A DNA stretch of 64,000 nt from Natronolimnobius sp. AArcel1 (GTDB lineage: Archaea; Halobacteriota; Halobacteria; Halobacteriales; Natrialbaceae). The number at the start of each line of letters is the position of its first letter. Positions within the stretch are counted from its first letter, which is position 1. The stretch spans positions 558,001 to 622,000 of the forward strand of contig NZ_JAAKXY010000002.1 in the NCBI RefSeq assembly GCF_011043775.1, read 5' to 3'. Of this stretch, positions 17,805 to 26,064 are shown in pieces. The notes beneath the pieces were generated by a model. It had not been told where the DNA came from and searched no databases. It was given only the letters and a program-made list of their open reading frames with translations. Made by a program: the position numbers and the translations under genes.

Positions 17805-18419
17805 TTAGAATACGCCGAGAACCAGCGGGACGAACACGGCGGCAATGATGGATGCGGCTGCGGCGCGTCGAACGCTGATATCGTGGGTCTGTGCCATGCT
17901 GTACGTCCAGATGTAGACGGCCCAGACTGTTGCCACCGCCAGTGTGAGAAGCGTGATGATGGCGATGCTGAGCGGTGCCTCTGCGGCGAACTGGACCGCA
18001 ATGTCTGCAGGATCTTCGGCCGTAATCGACTCGCTCGGGACGGTAAACGGGGTTGTAGCGGCCTGTGCGAAGACCGCAATTGCGTACGCGCCAAGCCCCC
18101 ACGCTGCGATTTCGAACGTTGTCTTGAGCGAGCCTGAGCCGCCAGCAACGCGTGTAATGCCGTGGAGAATTGTCGTGATGAGCAACCAGATGAGCAGTAC
18201 CGTCAGTCCCATCAACAGCGCCGTCAGCGGGATAATACCGCCGAGTGAGGCCTCGGGCAACTCCGTTGCAACGTCGAACAGATACCACATGTAGATGCTC
18301 ATGTAGGCGACCATCGCAATCCAGAAGACAGCGGTCACAGTGATCGCTGTGGTAAGCGAGGCGTCTCCCTCGCGCGAGAAGTACTCCTCGGGATCGAAGA
18401 GCGGGGTCGTTGGGACCAT
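17805..18419 (-). CDS. Yip1-family membrane protein
   Basis: 204 residues with five hydrophobic segments, the first near residue 28 (AVFWIAMVAYMSIYMWYLF) and the last at the very C-terminus (ASIIAAVFVPLVLGVF). The short N-terminal FDPEEYF segment is typical of archaeal Yip1-like proteins. Function unknown. It is divergent from the phosphoesterase gene. Confidence 0.75.
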   Translation of the reverse strand: MVPTTPLFDPEEYFSREGDASLTTAITVTAVFWIAMVAYMSIYMWYLFDVATELPEASLGGIIPLTALLMGLTVLLIWLLITTILHGITRVAGGSGSLKTTFEIAAWGLGAYAIAVFAQAATTPFTVPSESITAEDPADIAVQFAAEAPLSIAIITLLTLAVATVWAVYIWTYSMAQTHDISVRRAAAASIIAAVFVPLVLGVF

Positions 18420-18526
18420 ATGGCCCTATTCGGACACTCGAGTCTACAATCTGTCGTTCGCGGACGCTGTCTCTGTCACCGCGTTCAAGCCGAAACAAAG
18501 TTTTACTCGCGCACGAAGCAAGGGCC

Positions 18527-19045
18527 ATGACCACGATTGCGATTTTCTCGGATACACACAGCAGCGCCGGTCACTGCCTCGCGGGGGCCACGCTGGATGC
18601 AGCGCGCGAGGCTGACGTCGTTATTCACGCGGGTGATTTCACGAGTACGGCAGCGCTCGAGGCCTTCCAGGACGAATGTGAGCTATTGTATCCTGTTCAC
18701 GGCAACGCCGACAACATGGCCGTTCGAGACCGGTTGCCCACGACTCGAGTCGTCGAAGCGGGTGGCGCTCGATTCGCCGTCACCCACCGCCGCGATGGCG
18801 GCGAGATGGGACTCGTCATGTTCGGACGCTCGCACGATGCGGATGTCGTCGTTTCGGGCCACACCCATCGACCAACCGTCGTCGATGCCGAGGACTGTGT
18901 GCTGTTGAATCCGGGGAGTCACGCCGATCCACGGGGCAACCGGCCAGGATTTGCCGTTCTCGAGGAGACTGATGGATCGCTCGAGGGCGAAATCCGAGAA
19001 CCCGAGGGTACGCTGATTGAGTCGTTCGAAATTGACCTCGAGTAA
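18527..19045 (+). CDS. YfcE-type metallophosphoesterase
   Basis: 172 residues. All calcineurin-like metal motifs are present: FSDTH (residues 7-11), HAGDF, the GNAD segment (VHGNADNM) and VSGHTHRP. Compact YfcE/MJ0936-type phosphodiesterase length. TTTTAC about 28 nt before the ATG suits a leaderless start. Physiological substrate unknown. Confidence 0.92.
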   Translation: MTTIAIFSDTHSSAGHCLAGATLDAAREADVVIHAGDFTSTAALEAFQDECELLYPVHGNADNMAVRDRLPTTRVVEAGGARFAVTHRRDGGEMGLVMFGRSHDADVVVSGHTHRPTVVDAEDCVLLNPGSHADPRGNRPGFAVLEETDGSLEGEIREPEGTLIESFEIDLE

Positions 19046-19470
19046 TAGTGGCGGTGATCAGCCAGCGGGGTAGGCGGCGATGCGTGTGGGAGTGCGCCAG
19101 CGGGGACCAGGGCGTGGATTGTGGGGACGAGGGCTGCGTCGGTGACGAGCGGGGACTACGAGCGGCCATCGAGTACGAGCGAGAGGGCGGGTGGTGGTTT
19201 CGATGCCGCGGCGGGGACCGCGTCAGTGTCGGTCGCCGACCGATGTCGCGCAGTCTCGAGTCGCCGGTCGCGGTCAGAGGCTGGTGCAACCGTCGACCCG
19301 CAGTACTCAGTAGGGCCGGACAGTCAATATAAACGACGCAAGGTCAAACACCGATTTTAGCTACGCCGATATCGCCCGCACAACGGGCGACAGCCCCGCT
19401 CGCTCGAGCACAGCCGGTGGTCGGCGAAACGTCGAAACTGTTTTGCACAGTGACACAGTATCGGTGTCGT
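19046..19470. other. Long intergenic region without a convincing gene
   Basis: About 425 bp between the phosphoesterase and a small membrane protein. A 94-codon frame from a GTG at 19048 is rich in Arg, Gly and Trp/Cys and unlike the acidic proteins around it. No RNA structure or repeat stands out. Confidence 0.4.
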
Positions 19471-19611
19471 ATGTTCATATTCGACCTCCTGCCGGACGAT
19501 CCCGTGATCATCGCGATCGTCGTCATCCTGCTCTCGCTGATCTTCTTCTCGTATCTACTGCTTCGCCGGACGGTTCTCGAGTTCCGCGATGGGATGCGCG
19601 GTCAGGAGTAA
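19471..19611 (+). CDS. Small single-helix membrane protein
   Basis: 46 residues: MFIFDLLPDDP, one membrane helix (IIAIVVILLSLIFFSYLLL) and a short charged tail. The ATG at 19471 gives the compact form seen in other haloarchaeal micro-proteins; an upstream start adds 18 unlikely residues. It ends 10 bp before the convergent aldolase gene. Function unknown. Confidence 0.65.
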   Translation: MFIFDLLPDDPVIIAIVVILLSLIFFSYLLLRRTVLEFRDGMRGQE

Positions 19612-19621
19612 CGTCGCGTCA

Positions 19622-20635
19622 GTTAAACCGGCCGGACAGTCGCTCGAGCGCCTGCTCAATAGCTGCTCGTGAGATGTCGCGGTGCGTACAGAACCGGATC
19701 GTCGTCGGCCCGAACGGCGTTGCCAGTACGTCCTCTTCGCGACAGCGCTCGAGGACGGCCTCGGGCTCGAGCCCCGTCTCTGAGACGTCCGCGAAGACAA
19801 TGTTCGTTTCCGGTTCCTGTACGTCGAACCCCTCGAGCGCGGTAAGGCCGTCTGCGAGCAACTGGGCGTGTTCGTGATCTTGCTCGAGGTCGCCGGCGTT
19901 TTCGAGCGCCTCGAGTGCGGGGCCGGCGATGATCCCGGCCTGGCGCATGCCGCCGCCGAACAGTTTGCGGGTTCGGCGTGCATCCGCGATGAATTCCTCG
20001 CTGCCGGCGAGCATCGAGCCGACGGGCGCGCCGAGTCCCTTCGAGAGCGAACACATAACCGAGTCGACGGGGGCGACGAGATCAGAGACTGGCACCTCGA
20101 GTGCCGTCGCGGCGTTGAACAGCCGCGCACCGTCGAGGTGAACCGGGACATCTCGCTCGTGGGCCGCCTCAGCCGCGGCCGCGATATTCGCTGGTTCGAT
20201 TGCAAGTCCGCCGCGGGCATTGTGCGTGTTCTCGAGACAGAGCAACCCAGTTCCCGCCCGGTGGAGGTCTTCGTCAATGACGTTCTCGGCGACCTGTTCT
20301 GCGGTCGGCACGCCTCTGTCTGACTCGAGCATGCGAATCTGCAGGCCCGAGTGCTGGGCAAGGCCGCCGAGTTCGTACTTTACGACGTGGCTTTTCCGGT
20401 CTGCGAGCACCTCCTGTCCGCGTTCGGTGTGGACGCGTGCAGCGATCTGGTTCGCCATCGTCCCCGTCGGACAGTACAGCGCCGCCTCGGTTCCCAGCCG
20501 GTCGGCCACGCGGGCCTCGAGTTCGTTTACCGTCGGATCCTCGCCGTAGACATCGTCACCCACGTCGGCATTGCGGGCGGCCTCGCGCATGGTCTCGTCG
20601 GGCGTCGTCACGGTATCGGAGCGCAGATCGATCAT
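19622..20635 (-). CDS. ltaE: Low-specificity L-threonine aldolase
   Basis: About 337 residues, ending at the TAA (reverse-complement tta at 19622-19624). PLP enzyme cleaving threonine or allo-threonine to glycine and acetaldehyde. It begins [20 protein letters not shown], the family signature, with [12 protein letters not shown] soon after and the PLP lysine in [13 protein letters not shown]. The ATG at 20633-20635 is selected since the conserved region begins at its second residue; the longer frame adds 17 arginine-rich residues. Confidence 0.93.
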
Positions 20636-20770
20636 AGGCGCGCTACCGCCGCGACGCGCAAATAGGCGGCGGATCGCTCGGTCCACTCTCTCGAGTGATT
20701 TCCTCTCTACTTATAAAACACCGATAGGCTTCGCGATAATCTACACGCCGCGGTCGACTCGAGTACGAGT

Positions 20771-21436
20771 ATGCACACCAACACCGAGCAAGAGTCCGAG
20801 GCGTACGAGGACCACCTCGAGCGAAGCCACACGCAGTGGGATCGGTGGAGTAACTGGTACGCCTTGAGCGAGTCAGATTTCGAGCCGATGCGCGAGGACG
20901 CAATCGACCGCCTCGAGTTACGACCGGGTGATCGCGTCCTCGATATCGGCTGCGGGCCGGGCGTGAACCTCGAGCGACTGCACGCCGATGTCGGCGAGCA
21001 AGGGGAGGTCGTCGCCGTCGATTACAGCCCGGCGATGGCCGCGAAAGCACGCGCTCGCGTCGACGACCACGGCTGGACCAACGTCGATATTCGCCGTGCC
21101 GACGCGACGACGGTCGACTTCGACGAGCCGTTCGACGCCGCAATCGCCAGCCTCTCGATGAGCGTCATGCCCGATGTGCGCGCCGCGGTCGAGAACGTCC
21201 ACCGACTGCTCGAGCCTGGCGAGCCGTTCGTCGTCTTCGATATCAGGCCGATTCAGTCCGGTCCCGGACGGCTTGCCAACCCACTCTTGTGGCGCTTCCT
21301 GCGCTGGTATGCCAACTGGAATCCAAACGGGAACGTCCTCGAGTCGCTCTCTGCCGTCTTCGAGGAGTGTACCGTGCTCGAGACGTACACCGCCGGAACG
21401 ACCTATACGGCGCTGTGTCGCACGGCCGAGTCGTAG
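20771..21436 (+). CDS. Class I SAM-dependent methyltransferase
   Basis: 221 residues. The SAM-binding motif RVLDIGCGPGVNLERL lies at about residues 55-70, with the acidic motif II VVAVDYSPAM and the segment DAAIASLSMSVMPD. UbiE/Methyltransf_11 type. The methyl acceptor is not predictable. It stands alone, divergent from ltaE and convergent with an HTH-10 regulator. Confidence 0.88.
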   Translation: MHTNTEQESEAYEDHLERSHTQWDRWSNWYALSESDFEPMREDAIDRLELRPGDRVLDIGCGPGVNLERLHADVGEQGEVVAVDYSPAMAAKARARVDDHGWTNVDIRRADATTVDFDEPFDAAIASLSMSVMPDVRAAVENVHRLLEPGEPFVVFDIRPIQSGPGRLANPLLWRFLRWYANWNPNGNVLESLSAVFEECTVLETYTAGTTYTALCRTAES

Positions 21437-21442
21437 CGACGG

Positions 21443-22090
21443 TCACCGCTGGCGCTCGAGTGTCTGTCCGATTATCCGTGCCTCACCGCGCCGGAGGAGT
21501 TCCGAGGCTGTCGAGACTGCACAGTCCAACTCCTCGGCGACCGCTTCGATGCCGTTCCGTCGCGGAACCTCGTAGTAGCCCAGTTCCCAGGCTGTCTCGA
21601 GTGCTGCAAGCTGACGGTCAGAGACGGGTGTCTCAGTGGTCGTCACGCGGTCACTCGTCCACAGAATATCGATTGTTGTGCCCGCAGCGACGTCCTCGAT
21701 CACGCTCGAGAGCGCACTCGAGTCGCCCACAAGTGTCAGGCGAATCGTTCGATCAGATCGCACTTCCATCGGTGGGACAACGACGACGGTCTCCTGTGTG
21801 AGTGCGTCGAGCAACGACCGACCGTCCGGGCCGAGATCTCGGCGCAGGTACAGAAAGAACCCCTCCTCGGCCGGCGTTATCTCGTACTCGCGGACGGACT
21901 CGAGAGTAGCCAGCAGCGACTCGTACGCCTCCCGGTCGCCGTAAACAAACGAGGTGATCGTCTCGACACCGTCGACTGCGTGCCCACCCAAGATGAGTTC
22001 GCGGCTGATATCGGGTGACGCACAGATGCCCTCGTGAATCGGCGCGAGCGCCTCCTGATCGTGGCCGAGCGAGACGCGAACGGATTTCAT
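21443..22090 (-). CDS. Bacterioopsin-activator-type HTH regulator (HTH-10)
   Basis: 215 residues. The C-terminal 55 residues (VSDRQLAALETAWELGYYEV to AVSTASELLRRGEARI) match the HTH-10 domain of Bat-like haloarchaeal regulators. The N-terminal 150 residues form a probable ligand-binding or sensing domain. It probably controls transcription, target unknown; the convergent methyltransferase or nearby membrane genes are only candidates. Confidence 0.88.
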   Translation of the reverse strand: MKSVRVSLGHDQEALAPIHEGICASPDISRELILGGHAVDGVETITSFVYGDREAYESLLATLESVREYEITPAEEGFFLYLRRDLGPDGRSLLDALTQETVVVVPPMEVRSDRTIRLTLVGDSSALSSVIEDVAAGTTIDILWTSDRVTTTETPVSDRQLAALETAWELGYYEVPRRNGIEAVAEELDCAVSTASELLRRGEARIIGQTLERQR

Positions 22091-22138
22091 CGGCTACTCG
22101 CGGAGACGGCCGGCTCGGACATAAATCACCAATCTAGT

Positions 22139-22639
22139 TCACTCGAGTGAGTACTCGTCGCTCCCATCGTGCTGGCGCTCTTCGCGGACTGTCCTGAACA
22201 GATAGACTGCGCCGGCGATCGCAATGGCCGCTCCGGCGAGTACGAACAAGAGCGGGGCATACGAGCGGTCGTTCTCGAGAAACGCCTCGTCGGGTTCGCT
22301 GGGGTCGAGATAGACGGTTACCTCCTCGCCTTCAGGATACTCATCAAGTACGGACTGCGCTGCAGAGCGCGAGGAGTCTCCGGCTCGAGAACTGGCAGCG
22401 TCGATGTTCGAACTGATGTAGGTCTCGCCCTCGTACTCGTACTCGAACTCCACGTCCGGGTAGTAACTCGTGCCCGAGTTGCTCGAACTGCGCCGGTCGA
22501 TGTCTGTCTCAAGGATCGTCGCGTCGACTTCGATGGCGTTCTCGAGGCGGTCATCCTGGGTCTGGTAGTCCGCGTACCCGTACCACAGTACCGCCAGTCC
22601 GGCAACGATCATGAGGGCGTATTTCGTTTTGTCGTCCAT
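22139..22639 (-). CDS. DUF3592-type membrane protein
   Basis: 166 residues with two membrane helices: YALMIVAGLAVLWYGYADY near the N-terminus and LLFVLAGAAIAIAGAVYLF near the C-terminus. Between them is a beta-rich domain with the DUF3592 features ATILETDI, YYPDVEFEYEYEGETY and VTVYLDPSEPDEAFL. The ATG at 22637-22639 starts the conserved region. Function unknown. Confidence 0.85.
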   Translation of the reverse strand: MDDKTKYALMIVAGLAVLWYGYADYQTQDDRLENAIEVDATILETDIDRRSSSNSGTSYYPDVEFEYEYEGETYISSNIDAASSRAGDSSRSAAQSVLDEYPEGEEVTVYLDPSEPDEAFLENDRSYAPLLFVLAGAAIAIAGAVYLFRTVREERQHDGSDEYSLE

Positions 22640-22817
22640 GGGTGGATGAACGCGAACCTGTCGCGTGACTGCCCGCTGTCTATTCAAATTCAGAAACGTA
22701 TCTGTATTTATTTTTCCCTCCTGTAATGTTCCGAACCATGTCGGCCCGCCGCGAGTGTATCCTGAGTCGTCGCCGACCATCAACACGTTGAATATCCTAT
22801 CGTTTCTCGTCGAACGT

Positions 22818-23834
22818 ATGGTCCCTACACCCGACGAACCGCCCGGTGACGATCTCGACTCCAACTCAGACGCCTCATCGGCCACCCAGTCAGGCAGCCC
22901 GTTCCCGAGACACGTCTCTCGAGCGTCCGATCGGTTTGGTAGCCTTCTTCCGTTCGTAATCGTTCCGTTCGTCCTGTCACTGTTCCCGCTCGAGCAGTTT
23001 ATGCGCACGCTCGAGCCACGCCGCGGGGTTTCGATCAATCTTGAACTCCAGTTTCCGTCACCGATTCTCGATTTGTGGTCGTTTATCGACGCACCGGAGC
23101 CAGTCACGTCCATGACGGTTGGCGAGCCAACGTCGCCGGGCACGCCGGGATCTGACCCGTTCGCAACCGGAACGGGGCCGGGCTCCAGTTCTGAGTTCAC
23201 CATCGACACGCCGTTTGAGAGCGTTGTCATGCCGGCCCAATCGTTCGGCCTCGAGATATTCGGCTGGATTGCGCTCCTGATAGCCATCTACGGCGTCATC
23301 GGCGCTGCTATCACTGCTGGCTACCTCGGCGGAATCGACCGTCGACTCCGCGGTGAGCGCGCCGCACCGCTGACGTGCATCGCCCAGTTTGCGCCGCGGA
23401 TGCTGTTGTACTACGCCGTTTTCTTCGGAGCGATGCTCCTCGCGCTTCCAATCCTGCTGATCGCACCCTCGCTGTTGCTCCTCGCGATCCCACTTCTCAT
23501 CCTCATCGGCTACCTCTTTTATGCAGTGCCATTCCTGCTCATTGTCGACGATGCAGGCGTCCTCGAGAGTTTCCGGCGCTCCTACAGCTTCGCGCTCTCT
23601 GGCGGCCCCTACCTCTCCTTTGCACTCTGGCACGTCGTCGTCACTGGCATCTGTTCGCTCGTCCTATCGGTGCTCGCAAGCGGCGGTGGCGTGGGCGTGC
23701 TCATCGCTCTTATTGTCGTTGTGCCGCTTTCGCTCATCTTGACGGGTGCGACGGTGTCGTTCTGTCAGGAACTCGTCGACGACGACTCCTCGGAACCCGA
23801 TACTGGTACACGTGACGCCCAGTCCTGGCAGTAG
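22818..23834 (+). CDS. Multi-pass membrane protein, DUF7544-like
   Basis: 338 residues. A low-complexity acidic N-terminus is followed by at least five hydrophobic segments (for example FGLEIFGWIALLIAIYGVIG and LLALPILLIAPSLLLLAIPL). The repeating arrangement and the segment FLLIVDDAGVLESFRRSYSF resemble haloarchaeal membrane proteins related to glycerophosphoryl-diester-phosphodiesterase membrane domains. No catalytic residues are evident. The ATG at 22818 was chosen as the first start after the upstream AT-rich promoter area. Confidence 0.7.
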   Translation: MVPTPDEPPGDDLDSNSDASSATQSGSPFPRHVSRASDRFGSLLPFVIVPFVLSLFPLEQFMRTLEPRRGVSINLELQFPSPILDLWSFIDAPEPVTSMTVGEPTSPGTPGSDPFATGTGPGSSSEFTIDTPFESVVMPAQSFGLEIFGWIALLIAIYGVIGAAITAGYLGGIDRRLRGERAAPLTCIAQFAPRMLLYYAVFFGAMLLALPILLIAPSLLLLAIPLLILIGYLFYAVPFLLIVDDAGVLESFRRSYSFALSGGPYLSFALWHVVVTGICSLVLSVLASGGGVGVLIALIVVVPLSLILTGATVSFCQELVDDDSSEPDTGTRDAQSWQ

Positions 23835-23920
23835 AGCCGGTATCCTACCCTTTCTATCTCGTCACTGTGGAGAACCGATATGAACAACTGGGACGGCTGC
23901 GAGCGGGTGAGTACACCTCC

Positions 23921-24157
23921 ATGACCGACGAGCAACCCGAAACGACCCCAGCGTCGACCAGCCGTGCCCGACAACTGGTTTCTGTGCTCCGGCTCGCGGC
24001 GTTCGCACTCGTCATTGTCGGCTTCGTGGGCTGGCTCGAGGCCGGCTATGTCGACCTCGAGTCGCCGTACACGCTTGCCTTTGGACTGGGCGTCGCGTGT
24101 GCGCTGGGTTCGATCTACCTGGGTATTTTTCTGGCTGACGGCGGCGACGGCGAGTAG
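23921..24157 (+). CDS. Small two-helix membrane protein
   Basis: 78 residues with helices VLRLAAFALVIVGFVGWLEA and TLAFGLGVACALGSIYLGIF. An acidic N-terminus and a DGGDGE tail face the same side. It follows the previous membrane protein by 86 bp in the same direction and may share its transcript. Function unknown. Confidence 0.65.
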   Translation: MTDEQPETTPASTSRARQLVSVLRLAAFALVIVGFVGWLEAGYVDLESPYTLAFGLGVACALGSIYLGIFLADGGDGE

Positions 24158-24219
24158 CGGCGTCCACGGGAGCGTTTCGATTCGAAAACGGTATCCCGCC
24201 GTCTCCGGTACCGTGTGAC

Positions 24220-25302
24220 ATGGATCCGCGAATCCGCGAACACGCCGAACTCATCGCGAATCACTCGGTCGATCTCGAGGCAGGCGACAATGTCGTTATC
24301 GACGCCCATCCCGTCGCAGAGGACCTCGTCGTTGCGCTGCACGAGGTTATCGGAGACCGTGGCGCGAACCCGGTGACGACGAGTCAGCGAACCGGAAAAC
24401 GCAGCCAGCGCGCGTATCTCCGCGCCAGCGATGACGAGTTCGAGACGCCCGACCACGAACTCGCGCTCATCGAGAACACCGATGTCTACATCGCGATTCG
24501 CTCCAGCGACAACGTCACACAGAGCAGCGACGTCAGCCCCGAAACGCAGGCCGCCTATCAGCAGGCCCATCAGCCGATTCTCGAGGAACGCCTCGGAACG
24601 CGATGGTGTCTCACCCAGTATCCAGCGCCGGCGAACGCCCAACTCGCCGAGATGAGCACCGAGGGCTACGAGAACTTCGTCTGGGATGCGGTCAACAAGG
24701 ACTGGGACGAACAGAAAGCACACCAGGCCAACATGGTCGATCTCATGGACGGCGCAGACGAGATCCGCATCAAAAGCGGCGACACGACCGACGTGACCAT
24801 GTCCATCGCGGGCAACCCGACGCTGAACGACCACGGCAAGCACAACCTGCCCGGCGGCGAGGTTTTCACCGCGCCGATTCCCGACAGCGTCGAGGGCGAG
24901 GTGCTGTTCGACATGCCGCTGTACCATCAGGGCCGGGAGATCACGGATGTGTATCTCGAGTTCGAGGGCGGCGAAGTCATCGAACACTCGGCGGCGAAAA
25001 ACGAGGAGACGCTGACCGAGGTCCTGAACACAGACGAGGGTGCGCGTCGACTCGGCGAACTCGGTATCGGGATGAACCGCGATATCGACCAGTTCACCTA
25101 CAATATGCTGTTCGACGAGAAGATGGGCGATACGGTCCACATGGCCGTGGGTCGGGCCTACGATGATACGATTGGTGAGGGCAACGAGGGCAACGACTCC
25201 GCCGTCCACGTCGATATGATCGTGGATATGAGCGAGGATTCGGTCATCGAAATCGACGGTGAGGTCGTCCAAGAAGACGGGACGTTCGTGTTTGAAGAGT
25301 AG
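24220..25302 (+). CDS. M29-type aminopeptidase
   Basis: 360 residues, thermophilic metallo-aminopeptidase family (AmpS/T-like). Conserved features include the N-terminal LEAGDNVVIDAHPVAEDLV, the metal-binding glutamates in the NLPGGEVFTAPI region, and the C-terminal ELGIGMNRDIDQFTYNMLFDEK followed by DTVHMAVGRAYD, where His and Asp coordinate metal. It releases N-terminal residues from peptides in the cytoplasm. The 3' end of the gene is partly duplicated downstream at 25394-25416. Confidence 0.9.
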   Translation: MDPRIREHAELIANHSVDLEAGDNVVIDAHPVAEDLVVALHEVIGDRGANPVTTSQRTGKRSQRAYLRASDDEFETPDHELALIENTDVYIAIRSSDNVTQSSDVSPETQAAYQQAHQPILEERLGTRWCLTQYPAPANAQLAEMSTEGYENFVWDAVNKDWDEQKAHQANMVDLMDGADEIRIKSGDTTDVTMSIAGNPTLNDHGKHNLPGGEVFTAPIPDSVEGEVLFDMPLYHQGREITDVYLEFEGGEVIEHSAAKNEETLTEVLNTDEGARRLGELGIGMNRDIDQFTYNMLFDEKMGDTVHMAVGRAYDDTIGEGNEGNDSAVHVDMIVDMSEDSVIEIDGEVVQEDGTFVFEE

Positions 25303-25555
25303 GACCTGCGACGAGCGCAGCGAGTCGCGGTCTTTTCATCGAAGTTTTGCGCGAGGGTGAACGAAGTGAACCCGACGCGGAAAAGTTCGGACTGGGACGT
25401 TCGTGTTCGAAGAGTAACACCCGCGACGAGTAGTGCGAATCGTGACCTTTTCATCGAAGTTCACAAGCGCGACGCGCTTGTGGGACCATCAGAAATCGGT
25501 AATTTTTGAGGGCGGTTTTACGCGAGGGTGAGCGAAGCGAACTCGAGCAGAAACC
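25279..25555. repeat. Duplicated aminopeptidase gene end with hairpins
   Basis: The last 23 bp of the aminopeptidase frame (25279-25301) recur at 25394-25416 with one change, and the following stretch with TTTTCATCGAAGTT recurs too. A third motif, CGCGAGGGTGAACGAAGTGAAC (25339 onward), recurs near 25518 with small changes. A perfect hairpin with 9-bp stem and GAC loop is at 25462-25482. No gene lies here; the uspA promoter (ATTTATC, about 25570) follows. Confidence 0.65.
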
Positions 25556-25600
25556 GTCTCGAGTACCCGGATTTATCTTTCTCGCAGACCAATTGGCTGT

Positions 25601-26014
25601 ATGGCAATTCTCGTCGCGTACGACGGCTCGGAACCAGCACAGAAGGCAGTCAGGCGCGCCTTTGACGACTATCCCGACGAGGAAATCGTTCTCCTCCGGG
25701 TCGTCGAAGTCGCGGACAGTTTCACCAAAATGAGCATGCAGGCGGTCCAAGAGATGCTCGGAACCCGGCGCGAGGAAGCCTCCGAGGAACTTCACGCTGA
25801 TATAACTGATCTCAGTGCTGGCGATGTCGACTTGCGGACCGAAATTGCAAGCGGTGACCCCGCTCGAGAAATCGTCGTCTACGCCGAGGAACACGATATC
25901 GACCACATTCTCATCGGCAGTCACGGCCGGGAAGGCGTCTCGCGGGTCCTGCTCGGCAGCGTTGCCGAGGGTGTCGTCCGCCGCTCGCCCGTCTCGGTGA
26001 CTGTCGTCCGTTGA
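25601..26014 (+). CDS. Universal stress protein (UspA family)
   Basis: 137 residues. N-terminal ILVAYDGSEPAQKAV and the ATP-binding signature G-x2-G-x9-GS in GSHGREGVSRVLLGS mark an ATP-binding UspA protein. The role is stress survival or signalling, not closely defined. A TATA-like ATTTATC lies about 28 nt before the ATG. The TnpB element's right end begins right after its stop codon. Confidence 0.9.
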   Translation: MAILVAYDGSEPAQKAVRRAFDDYPDEEIVLLRVVEVADSFTKMSMQAVQEMLGTRREEASEELHADITDLSAGDVDLRTEIASGDPAREIVVYAEEHDIDHILIGSHGREGVSRVLLGSVAEGVVRRSPVSVTVVR

Positions 26015-26064
26015 CATCCTCCACACGGCTGAAGCCGTGGGATTCCGCGTTGGGATATTGTGGT

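Noticed and set aside
19048-19332. 94-codon frame starting 2 bp after the phosphoesterase
   Set aside because: Arg/Gly/Cys-rich composition unlike haloarchaeal proteins and no conserved motif.
24115-25272. 385-codon frame on the minus strand opposite the aminopeptidase
   Set aside because: Antisense to the M29 aminopeptidase, which has family motifs; the antisense product has none.
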